Origin: Arion vulgaris
Lineage: Eukaryota; Mollusca; Gastropoda; Stylommatophora; Arionidae
Length of the DNA: 64,000 nucleotides
Direction: 5' to 3'
NCBI GenBank assembly: GCA_020796225.1
Contig: CM036769.1
Span: 1,535,501 to 1,599,500 of the forward strand
Shown here: in pieces, positions 28,101-64,000 of the stretch
Numbering within the stretch: the first letter of the stretch is position 1
How the letters are laid out: every line of letters begins with the position of its first letter
Position numbers and translations under genes: made by a program
The notes under the pieces: model-generated
The model's input: only the letters and a program-made list of their open reading frames with translations
What the model was told of the DNA's origin: nothing
Database searches by the model: none

Positions 28101-29594
28101 GTATATCTTCTCTCTCGATTCCATGAAGATGACACTGTCTGGCATGTCAAAACTTAACTCCTAATTCCCGCACTTGTTCCAGTGTCTGAGACTCGCCTAC
28201 ATTACATAAATGAGAGCGTACCGCAGTGATGACGTCGGCTCTGTCCCTACTGGAGACAAAGAGCACCATTATGGAGACGCTCTACGATTATGACCATACT
28301 GGAGATGCAGAGCACCACCCATCTCTGTATTCTTAATGCTCATAATTTTTATTTGATAATATATTTATTCTTCATTTTCTCTAGCATAATCACTTATTAA
28401 CTGCTCTTTGAGATTTGAATCGTGGAGCGTGTTTGCATTGTATTGTGTTTACGGTTTATAATACATGTTTAAGAAGCATTCTCTTCATGTCCCATTTGAC
28501 ACATAAAGCTTCCACAAGACATTTCCACTGTTGCCATTCTGCTGCCTTTCTAGTAATTGTTTCCCAAGGGAGGCCACAATCTTTCAGCTCTCTTTCCACC
28601 GTTCTTCTCCATATTTCCTAAGTCCAGGTATTCTTTGCCGATCTGCTGCCTATTGGAGAGCTGTCCTAGTCAATGCCCCTACTGACATATGACCTTCATA
28701 ATCAATCTACCTCTACCTCCATCTTCTTTTAATGATGGTTTCCAAGGATACACAGTTTTTGTTTTAAAGACTCTTCATTTGCTATCATATTTGTCCAGAA
28801 AATTTGCAGGATTCTCCTTGAACATTTATTTTGGAATGTCTCCAGCTTGTTTATGATGTTGTGGGTCATCTTCCAGCACTCACTACTGTATAATGACACT
28901 CCCAAGACACTGCTACTATATGTTTTAAGTTTTGTTTTAAAATTTAATCCTTTGGCTTGCGAATGGTGAAAGTTTTGACTTGCTTTCTTGATTTTTTCCA
29001 ATAGGAAAATGTTCTATTCCGTATAAAGATCCTGCAATAAAGAAAATGTTCTATTCCGTATAAAGATCCTGCAATAAAGAAAATGTTCTATTCCGTATAA
29101 AGATCCTGCAATAAAGAAAATGTTCTATTCCGTATAAAGATTCTGCAATAAAGAAAATGTTCTATTCCGTATAAAGATCCTGCAATAATGTACTTCTCAG
29201 GTATACAAAATCCTGAACTTCCTTAAATTCATCCTGACTTCATTTTGAAACATATTATTTTCTGATTTTTGATTTTATTTCTCATAAATAAATGGTTAAA
29301 AACTGTTACTATTTATTTCCAGGTAACCTTGGTTCTCTTGTGCATAATCATGAACAAGCAGAGCATGAAGATAATGAAGATAAAAACATTTTAAGTTTAG
29401 CAGAGGTGGCTGAATTGATTCAAAGCAACCAACCAATCCCGGGAGTCATTTCTGTGGATGTTGTGCCTAGCAATGCTGAACCTACTCCGTCGAGAATGAT
29501 CAGGAAGTTGAAACCATGGGAAGTAATACAAAATGATAACTTATCAACTGAGCTACAACAACCAGAAGTCACAGAAGAATTTTCTGCTGTGTAG
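24958..29594 (+). CDS. PEX39: PEX39/C6orf226-like KPWE-motif peroxisomal protein (complete, three exons)
   Basis: Coding exons 24958-25106, 27873-27961 and 29323-29594 join in phase (510 nt, 169 residues plus stop). The C-terminal half carries LSLAEVAELIQSNQPIPGV (residues 103-121), then EPTPSRMIRKLKPWE with KPWE at 143-146. This matches my memory of human C6orf226 (PEX39), in which an LxQLVQxGQxxPG segment precedes EPTxSRxxRRxKPWE. PEX39 is reported to assist peroxisomal import of PTS2 cargo with PEX7. The N-terminal half is acidic then basic (FEDFDFENDQNFQAGW, DPKKKRSEYL, QQYLQWRNKQ) and is absent from the short human protein; I recall fungal and other relatives having a comparable N-terminal domain. 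No signal peptide or membrane segment is visible. The first ATG follows an acceptor-like TTTTAG at 24948, so a noncoding 5' exon is possible. Confidence 0.85.
25225..25800 (+). mobile_element. RTE-like LINE fragment in PEX39 intron 1
   Basis: Reads MITDDGRCITEIKRE, then YPILMYGSETWTMNKQLEDR, then VSWTEKQTNKHVLEKLG and FRHVKYFGHI with frameshifts. These are the end of the RT domain and the C-terminal tail. Opposite-strand copies lie at 39840-40140 and 50390-50930. Confidence 0.8.
25960..26450. other. No gene seen (PEX39 intron 1)
   Basis: AT-rich with a short TA run near 26345-26365. A duplicated phrase (ATATCGGGAGC at 26018 and 26066) is the only structure noticed. Confidence 0.4.
26450..26825 (-). 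mobile_element. Decayed LINE fragment
   Basis: Minus-strand words such as HRKREHMDVNHGL and TWKTQKDLEENNRTR fit an ORF2 tail, but the frame is heavily broken. A SINE-1 copy on the same strand follows at 26826-27000. Confidence 0.45.
27510..27850 (-). mobile_element. LINE ORF C-terminal fragment
   Basis: The minus strand contains MTNVEVLNEI, a HHFLGM...RGREV stretch and ENIRQPDFMARMSVN, the 'TNEDVL ... FGH ... GRPR' layout of RTE-type C-terminal tails. It ends about 20 bp before PEX39 exon 2. Confidence 0.6.
27873..27961 (+). CDS. PEX39: PEX39-like coding exon 2
   Basis: An 89-nt exon between the acceptor TTTTGTGCAG and the donor gtatgt. It encodes NVSMFDYQQYLQWRNKQKIK and the start of a charged linker. 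It is found only by phase-joining, being too short to stand out as an ORF. Confidence 0.82.
28010..28310 (-). mobile_element. RNase H-type LINE linker/3' fragment
   Basis: Shares long words with 33410-33640, such as GCTGCAGCAGCCATCCCA and CCCATGAGAAGTTGATTAGT. Confidence 0.65.
28490..29005 (-). mobile_element. LINE C-terminal fragment in PEX39 intron 2
   Basis: Minus-strand words: SSVLGVSLYSSECWKMTHNI, NKCSRRILQIFWTNMIANEE, then a decayed KES-KIVASLGK segment. The same family supplies 38980-39240 (VERELKDCGLKLETV). Confidence 0.75.
29001..29190. repeat. 38-bp tandem array, 5 copies
   Basis: The unit contains AAAATGTTCTATTCCGTATA and AAGATCCTGCAATAAAGA. It starts at the boundary of a LINE fragment and lies 130 bp before PEX39 exon 3. 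Confidence 0.92.
29323..29594 (+). CDS. PEX39: PEX39-like coding exon 3 with KPWE domain
   Basis: The acceptor is ATTTATTTCCAG, ending 29322. It encodes residues 80-169 with the conserved PIPGV and KPWE words and the stop TAG at 29592-29594. The in-frame ATG at 29292 is in the intron and is not a start. Confidence 0.88.
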
Positions 29595-29759
29595 TGTTTG
29601 TTTTGTGAAAAACATTGCTATTTTTAGAACACTACTTATCTACAAGAATTGTTTGTAAATAGGGTGTACATAAATCACCATGTTAAAATCAAATCAATGC
29701 TTTGGGGAAGACTGCCTGCGGGGATATGAACAGTAGTTGTGGCTCAATACAAAATTGCT

Positions 29760-29895
29760 TATAGCTGCTGTTTGCTTCCAACATGCAAACAAAATTGCTT
29801 ATGAAGCATACACAAAAGCCAGTTCTAGAAATCTCTTTTTATCCTGACGATTTGAAGCAAAAACAGGATTAGAGAAAAGAAAGAAAGAAATAAAA
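29760..29895 (+). mobile_element. LINE-1-local 3' tail
   Basis: Contains CACAAAAGCCAGTTCTAGAA and the terminal CAGGATTAGAGAAAAGAAAG. A similar tail is at 54160-54245 and 58330-58415. Confidence 0.65.
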
Positions 29896-30454
29896 AGCAT
29901 GATTTCAACTTTCCAGCTGTGGAGCCGGCAGTTTCAGCTCCGAGTAGGAACAATGTGTTCTTCATCTGTCAGCGACCTTATTTATTTTTCCAAACTGTTA
30001 TTATAACTTATTTTGTACCGACTACGAAAGGTTTGCAACAATTAGTATCATCTGTTATTTTATATAAATTTGTTATTTTAAAGCATGATTAAACAGCAAC
30101 GGAACTACATTTTTAATTCTGAATAGAAGGATCAGAATTATTTTATTATATATAAATGCATCTGTGTGTTTACTGTGTAGTGGTAGCATATCTATTTGTT
30201 AAAACAAAAGTAATTTAGATCAACATTTCTTCGCTACATATACAAACTTTAACAGCGAATAAATATTAACTTCTGAATTTCCACTGAATACCAGAATCAG
30301 TTGATAAGATTTCTATTGTAGCACATTGAAATTTGTCCTTCTTTCAAAGTCATGTCTTATCTGTTTAATCAGTTGATAAGAGTTCTATTGTAGCACATTG
30401 AAATTTTGTAGTTTTTGGGCAGCCTTTATTTGCCCTGTGTCTTGACTTCACATG

Positions 30455-31260
30455 AAGATTACCATTAGTTGCCTTTGTTAAAGTGGATACCAATACCCAC
30501 TGAACACAAACAATCCTTTGTAGTCGTCACCACGATAAACAAACCAAGTTGTGATTCGTTGCCCACAATAGTCAGCGCAGAAGTCGAAGCAGTAATAAAT
30601 AAGTACACCTCGGAGGAAGTTGCTGTTGTCTTCACTGATGGTTCTGTTATTCGGCACAGTCGGAGTACACAGGCCTTTATGTCTAGAGCGAAAGGAAAAG
30701 TCATCAAGGAGGCAAGTGGCGCATGTACGATAACTACCAGCAACATGGAGGTCATGGCGGTGACAAAATCCCTGGAGTGGCTACAGACGCATACATTCAC
30801 TCACGCCTGCATGTTCAGCGACTCTATGAGCATGATACAGAAGATCAAGGCCGGTTATGTACGAAGGCAGTAGATGCAATTAATACAAAACTCGTCAATC
30901 CAGATACTTACCTTCATCTTTGTACGGGTCATGCTGGGGTGAAGGGCAATGAGAGAGCAGACGCACTGGCGGGCAAAGCTATGATTGAGAAAGGGTCTTC
31001 TATGGACATAAGCGACCTCATCAACGCTCTCAGAGATAACATATGCTCTGAAGATTTCAACTATGAAGATAAAGGGTTTCTCTATCTCGGTTGCGCATAC
31101 CGATAGGCGCGGCAAGATGGGAAAACCACTAGAGAAAACCCAGTAGATACATCAATCAACACAGAAGGGAGTTGTTAGCCTAAACACACTGAGATAAATG
31201 CATGGTAGGAGTTCAGAGCAATTATGGACATGTCCGATGAAGATGATCCTAAAATGAACA
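30455..31260 (+). mobile_element. LINE RNase H domain and 3' end (pseudogenised)
   Basis: The plus strand encodes an RNase H-like domain in two frames: VVFTDGSVI (first Asp), SNMEVMAVTKSLEWLQ (Glu), FSDSMSMIQKI (second Asp), then after a frameshift near 30860 [20 protein letters not shown] (His/Asp). All catalytic positions are present but the frame is broken, so it is not functional as one protein. It is the best RNase H copy in the window. Confidence 0.88.
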
Positions 31261-31819
31261 TTGTCTTTGTTAAGACCTTTTTGATGCAGGGTGTCCGGTA
31301 TTCTTGCCTTCTTGTGGATCTCCATGGGATGAGCGCTGTGATATTTTCTATTTGGTTGAGATGTCATTATTAAGTGGATTACTTTGTACTATTATATTGT
31401 GTCTGTGGCTCAGTGCATCCAATTTGAATGTTCATTTCTATCAAGTTAGTCTTTCTTATCCTGAAATTGTAAGGCAGCAGTTGTTGGTTTTCAGAGTTGT
31501 CTCTTCTAGCAAAGTTGTCTTTCAGGACTAGTGAGTCTTCGATATCTCGTTTGAAATAACGCTAATTTTCATTCTTCCAGTTGGATTGTCAGCAAAGTCT
31601 GTCTCCACCTGCACTGAGTTTTGACAGGATTTACTTCCTGACCTTAGTTTTACCAGGGTAGGTTCCTTTGACATGTCCATGTGCAAGGAGACCCAGTATT
31701 TCTACACCTAACAGGGAACATGCTTCTCTTGATGATTTCTGTAGGGCTTCTAGCAATAGTATAAAGTTTTACCCAAGGGGGCCAGTTTATTATGCCCATT
31801 ATTTATCATTTGCGATTGC

Positions 31820-31968
31820 TGCCTCTGTTTGATTCAGGAAGTACCACAAGCGCTGTCATGCCTATTTGATGCAGGGAGTACCACAAGCATTGTCATGCCT
31901 GTTCAATGTGGGGAGTACCTCAAGCGTTGTCATGCCTGTTTGATGCAGGGAGTACCACAAGAAGGTAC
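31820..31968. repeat. 37-bp tandem array, about 4 copies
   Basis: The unit contains GGGAGTACCACAAGCGTTGT and CATGCCTGTTTGATGCA. Source not recognised. Confidence 0.85.
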
Positions 31969-32064
31969 GGTTGGCATTGTTGCAGGCACTTCTCATTAAT
32001 AAGATGATATCTCTAGCAGCCCATAATCTTGTGATGTTAGTCAAGTCTTGGATTTGCTTGTTTG

Positions 32065-32300
32065 CTGAGAATGTTGATGAGAATGACGAGAGGAAGACTA
32101 CGAAAAGGATGGGTAGATTTGTTGATGAGAAAGACGAGAGGAAGACTACGAAAAGGATGGATAGATTTTTGATGAGAAAGCGAGAGGAAGACTACGAAAG
32201 GATGAATAGATTTGTTGATGAGAAAGACGAGAGGAAGACTTCGAAAAGGATGGATAGATTTGTTGATGAGAAAACGAGAGAAGACTATGAAAAGGATGGA
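32065..32300. repeat. ~45-bp tandem array, about 5 copies, inside a LINE
   Basis: The unit encodes a basic DERKTTKRM stretch. The single-copy equivalent at 24725-24760 is AGGCGAGATGAAGACCACGA. Copies differ in length because of small indels. Confidence 0.85.
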
Positions 32301-32339
32301 TAGATGGCTTATCAGAATCCTGTCAAAAAGCAAAAATAA

Positions 32340-32540
32340 CTATCAGTTATCAGTTATATGAGGACTATCATCATAGCACTCTGGACTTTTCCATAGGTGC
32401 TCCGATCTCTGCCTCAGCAAATCCAGCAGCCCAACACGCCAGTTCGATGTTGATTAATGAATCTCTTTGCATATTTAGTATGTCGCTCTTTTTTCGGGCA
32501 TCAATATTGACACCTATCTCTCTTAATCTGGTATCACCAA
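32340..32540 (-). mobile_element. RNase H-LINE tail nested in LINE K
   Basis: Flanked by an 8-bp direct repeat AACTATCA, consistent with a target-site duplication. The tail word GGTGCTCCGATCTCTGCCTC is shared with the other tails. Confidence 0.7.
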
Positions 32541-32684
32541 ACTATCATCCAAGCTACTAGTGCAACGCAAGACAAAAACAGAAAACCATGACACTGGGCA
32601 ACAGCCCGGTAACAGTGCGACAACAAAAGTTATGAAAATGTGTCAACATCGTTTGTTTTAAAGAGCCAATATTCCCAATATTCT

Positions 32685-32940
32685 TCTTCTTCTTTGCGTT
32701 CGTTCTTTACGACCAATTGTAATCACTCTTTGTGATATGTTTGATCTTTGCCAAGAACGTGTATACGTTGCACATTGGTTTGGTAGGCCCCTAAACGCAT
32801 AGACTTCTACCGTTTAGGACATGTGCATCCGATTTCAGCCAAACCTCCTTAGTCACCTCTTACGACATGCTTGGCAGGTAACAGTGGTTCTATTCTTTAC
32901 ACCCCAAATTTGGGCCCGGTAACCACTGGCGATTCCCATA
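32685..32940 (-). mobile_element. SINE-B copy
   Basis: Near-identical to 63372-63625: TCACTCTTTGTGATATGTTT, GGTTTGGTAGGCCCCTAAAC, ending in CCAAATTTGGGCCCGGTAAC. Confidence 0.85.
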
Positions 32941-33029
32941 TATATATATGGATGTGAATCGGGGACAATTACACAAACATTAAAGAAGAAAATCAAATCT
33001 TTTTGTTGCAAAAAATTATTACAACATCC

Positions 33030-33400
33030 TGGACAAAGAAGAGGGAAACATGGACTTCATACAAGACTTTAGTATTGACTCGTAAACAATATCGTTTCGC
33101 GAACATGTCACAATGGTTTAGAGGGAGTAATATGGAGAGCATGGTTCCTGAAGATGAAGCACGGGACAACTAAGATGACGGTGGAAACAGAGCATTAAGG
33201 AAACTGTGAACATGACTGAGGAGGTAGTGGGAGAACTGGCTAGATATCAAGCCTTTCAAGTGAGCTGTGGTGAGAGCAATGTTCTGTAAATGGCATGCTA
33301 CATGGAGAGAATATTTTCCCAATGTAACAAATACTTCAGTCTACCTTTTCTTCATTCGCCCACTATCAATTCAGGCATCGTCATGGCACCTCTGACTGAT
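33030..33400 (+). mobile_element. LINE C-terminal fragment (MVPG family)
   Basis: Contains GAGAGCATGGTTCCTGAAGA (MESMVP) and CAATGTTCTGTAAATGGCAT (AMFCKWH). The family is shared with 46130-46460. Confidence 0.55.
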
Positions 33401-33404
33401 CTTT

Positions 33405-33880
33405 GTTGTGTTATGTGATCAACATCATGGTACATTGGGCATTCCTGTGTGTGCTGTGTCCTCCGCTGCAGCAGCCATCCCAAAGTCCACTTGCTCACCA
33501 TACCCATGAGAAGTTGATTAGTAAATCTTTTCTCTCTACCACGAAGATGACACTGTCTGGTATGTCCAAACTTAACTCTTAATTATTGCTCTCATTCCAG
33601 CATCTGAGACTCGCCCATTTATGATATTGACTCTGTCCATACTTCTGCCAGCTTGAATCGGGACACTGAATGCAAGAAAGTCAGCACATTCATTGTCCGG
33701 CACTCCAGCATGTCCAGGTGTGTACAGCCAAGTCAATTTCTTGAGATGTGATTTCCGATTGCTGTCCACCCATTCCGCTCACAGACTTCCAGATTAAATC
33801 CTTTGAAGTATATTCATAGAGTTTGATTGATTTTTGCATGAACGCTTGCTTTCTTTATCATCAGTGTCTCTCGCCATTCA
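33405..33880 (-). mobile_element. RNase H-type LINE fragment
   Basis: The minus strand encodes [20 protein letters not shown] and then GRSMDRVNIING, the end of RNase H and its linker. 5'-truncated. Confidence 0.8.
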
Positions 33881-34019
33881 CGCGACCCTTATTCCAGCTA
33901 TTAAGTAAGTCTACATTTGAAAGTGACATGTCTCACTACATGATAGTTCAGCTTCCATGGCAACAACATACAGAACATGATAGTTTAGCTTCCATGGCAA
34001 CAACATACAGAACATGATA

Positions 34020-34870
34020 ATAAATATAAAAAAACAATTCAAAACATGTTAGATTTAATGTTATATTTAATGAACCCCCAAAATGTACAATTTTAATATC
34101 ATAAATGGGATTCATAACAAAATAAAAGTGTTAAAATGTCAGTTTTTGAGGCATCAATAAATTAGAACCAAAAATAAACCAATGTTATGTCAGTTCTTGA
34201 AGTATTGATAAATTAGAGCTAAAAATAAAACATAATATTAAAAAACATTTCAATTTGATAAGAAAACTCATTAAAATTGGACCAGTCTGGTTAAAAAAAA
34301 ATAGAAAAATAAAAATATGTATATATCATTTACACAGATATACAACAGGGACAAACAAAAGTGGTTCAGCAAAAATATTTTGTCAAATTTAACAAGTTTT
34401 ATAAAAACCAGAAAAACAATGCTGTTGAAAATAAATTTAAAAATAAATGAATATAAGAGAAGGTAAAAATAATGGTTCTCCAAAACTGATATAAAGAGTT
34501 GCACGGTCGGTACAATAGAGAGAGATCGTCAAACACATGACAAGTCTTCAAAATGTATGATCAAACAGATTTATCACTAGTATTTGGATTGTCTAACCTG
34601 GAGGAGAAAAAAGAGAGAGCCAGTTTTCTGACTCGTATCTGAAGATGAAAGCTAGGAAATGATACATGGAAGATACAGGACTCTGATTTGATGATATGGA
34701 AGAGGAAAGAGATGGCGATACAAGCAAGAGACATGATTAAACGACTTTAATGCAGTCTTTGAACTAATCTGAGGAAGACAGAGAGCAGACAGCTTTTAAC
34801 ACGAATCTTCTGATTCTAATCTAAAGAGAACTGAGAAAACAGAGAAGATACATAATTAAACATTTAATAC
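34020..34870. other. AT-rich stretch without a recognised gene
   Basis: Very AT-rich. A short direct duplication is seen at 33936-34018 (words TTCCATGGCAACAACATACA and GAACATGATA twice), but no conserved coding frame. Confidence 0.4.
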
Positions 34871-35480
34871 CAGTCTTTGATCTATGTAATCTGAAGTCAA
34901 GGAAAAAGTGCCCTCTGCCCACCTGTGTACAGTGAAGAGTTATGATCAACTGATTTAAATACCAGCTTTCCAACTGTGTGGCCTGCAGAAGAAGAAGAAG
35001 GGAACTGACAGTAGAATGAAGAGACATGATCAACTGACTTCAGCACCAGTTTTCTAACTGTGTAGCTCGCAGAAGAAGAAGGAGAGACCTGACAGTACAG
35101 TGAAGAAACAGGATCAAATGACTTCAGCACCAGTTTTCCAACTGTGTAGCTTGCAGAAGAAGAAGAAGGAGAGACCTGACAGTACAGTGAAGAAACAGGA
35201 TCAAATGACTTCAGCATCAGCTTTCCAACTGTGTAGCTTGCAGAAGGAGAAGAGAACTGACAGAGTGAAGAGACAATATCAAACAACTTTAATACTGGTC
35301 TTTGGACCGCCTAACCTGAAGAAGAAAGAGTGATGACTGTCTATATCAAGAAACATGATCAAATGACTTTAGCACCAGTTTTTGAACTGTGTAGCCTACA
35401 GAAGAAGAGCTGACAGTACAGTGAAGAGACATGATCACTCATCTTTGAACCTCCTAACCAGAAGATGAAAGAGACATGAT
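34870..35480. repeat. Degenerate ~85-bp tandem array, about 7 copies, beyond the SGK 3' end
   Basis: The unit has CAGGATCAAATGACTTCAGC, ACCAGTTTTCCAACTGTGTA and a GAAGAAGAAG stretch. The central three copies are most alike and the outer ones diverge. Confidence 0.85.
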
Positions 35481-35959
35481 CACATGACTTTAATACTGCT
35501 CTTCGGATTGACTATCTAACAATTGTCCTTGTTTTTAAGAAATAATATACACATTACTCAACTATGGATGGGGAAAAGATATGAAACAAATACAGTGAAA
35601 TTTGAACTCTACATTTGAGAACAAGTCATCACTTTCAAACATTTTAAATACATTTAAACCATTTCTCATTTAAACAGAATATGATGACAAAAATAATATC
35701 AGTTTAATTACTAACTTATCAAAACTGGCAGTTGAAATTAAAATTAGGCAGTTTTCTTACACAAACAAGCCAAATTGATAAAGACAAAATTAATAGAAAT
35801 TTTTTTTTACTAATCTATCAAAACTAGTAGTTAAAATTAAAAGTAGGCAGTTTTCTTAAACAAAAAAGCCAATTTTTTAAATGTTGGATTAAAACTTTTG
35901 ATATTTAAATAAATAACACCTCTCGGACTTGATAACAATACTAACTTCACATACTGGCT

Positions 35960-35965
35960 TTTATT
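35960..35965 (-). terminator. Candidate SGK polyadenylation signal
   Basis: AATAAA on the minus strand about 270 bp after the SGK stop codon. Position-based only. Confidence 0.35.
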
Positions 35966-36232
35966 AAAGTATGTGTCTAAATATTATCAGATTTGAGTAT
36001 GCTCTTATTGAATTGTTCTAAAAATAATTGACACATTTGCTTGTCTTTTAAGTAAATCAAGTTCTAAACAGCAGAAGATCTGACTTTCTGACAAGTAAAA
36101 GCTAGATATGCCACTTAAATAAAAATCCTGAAGAGATTAGTTATGATTGTACCAAGGCCATGCACTTTGCTGACAGCTGTGTCTTCTCTTGGCTACTCAG
36201 ATGACAAAACTTAAGACGGGACGTTCTTGAGA

Positions 36233-63888
<27,656 letters not shown>

Positions 63889-64000
63889 CTGTGAATATAT
63901 CATACAAGACACAATGTAAGACACGACAAAGGAAATTAAATTCGGGTTCAATATATAAGTCTCAAAACATTGTGAGGGAATTAAAACGTAAAGGCAATGA

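Larger units (their letters stand above)
32040..32645 (+). mobile_element. LINE K family copy, with internal array and nested insertion
   Basis: The left part contains about five ~45-bp units (32065-32300) with GAGAGGAAGACTACGAAAAG, the basic ORF tail. It then continues GATGGCTTATCAGAATCCTG, is interrupted at about 32335-32540 by a minus-oriented RNase H-LINE tail, and resumes as CAGAAAACCATGACACTGGG. Confidence 0.75.

Noticed and set aside
29292..29294. ATG at 29292 as the start of a small separate protein
   Set aside because: It is in the intron before a good acceptor at 29322. Joining to upstream exons in phase gives a coherent 169-residue protein.
30469..31105. A cellular ribonuclease H gene
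   Set aside because: All RNase H motifs are present but split over two frames. Several truncated copies occur with the same downstream tail, so it is a LINE domain.

Overview
The window is animal nuclear DNA: intron-rich and AT-rich, with about three small islands of conserved protein-coding exons in a large mass of retroelement debris and tandem repeats. The mix of tRNA-derived SINEs, RTE-like and RNase H-bearing non-LTR (LINE) fragments and minisatellites, together with generic animal genes, suggests a lophotrochozoan, most likely a mollusc. That placement is inference, because nothing here is species-diagnostic.

Three genes are supported by exons whose splice phases join without error. 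(1) Plus strand, 1-10873: the last seven exons of a UBE3C-type HECT E3 ubiquitin ligase (342 residues, nearly the whole HECT domain, catalytic Cys codon at 10772-10774, stop at 10871). The 5' part lies left of the window. (2) Plus strand, 24958-29594: a complete three-exon gene for a 169-residue protein ending in the KPWE-motif domain of the PEX39/C6orf226 peroxisomal family. (3) Minus strand, 63888-36233: twelve exons (399 residues) of an SGK-family AGC protein kinase, from part of the N-terminal region through the complete kinase domain, PPFY motif, T-loop and C-terminal hydrophobic motif to the stop. Its first exon or exons lie right of the window. The three products are not an obvious pathway; they look like ordinary neighbours.

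Most of the rest is repeats. I recognise at least eight SINE-like families (called A to H here, local names only), several LINE families represented only by broken 3' ends, one short Tc1/mariner-type MITE with near-perfect terminal inverted repeats, and about 35 minisatellite or satellite arrays. The largest is a 56-bp satellite of about 58 copies at 17452-20702.

The most striking pattern is that at least a dozen arrays lie inside retroelement copies: their unit is a piece of the host LINE or SINE, and the element resumes on the far side of the array. The same process has struck the SGK gene. A 77-bp unit carrying the 3' end of a kinase exon and its 5' splice site is present in four consecutive copies (57503-57780). 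A second SGK oddity is a decayed copy of the ATP-site exon about 290 bp into the following intron (60150-60203). Layout: 0-11.6 kb UBE3C; 11.6-24.4 kb repeats and the satellite; 24.4-29.9 kb PEX39-like gene; 29.9-36.2 kb LINE/SINE debris and the SGK 3' flank; 36.2-63.9 kb SGK with introns full of arrays.
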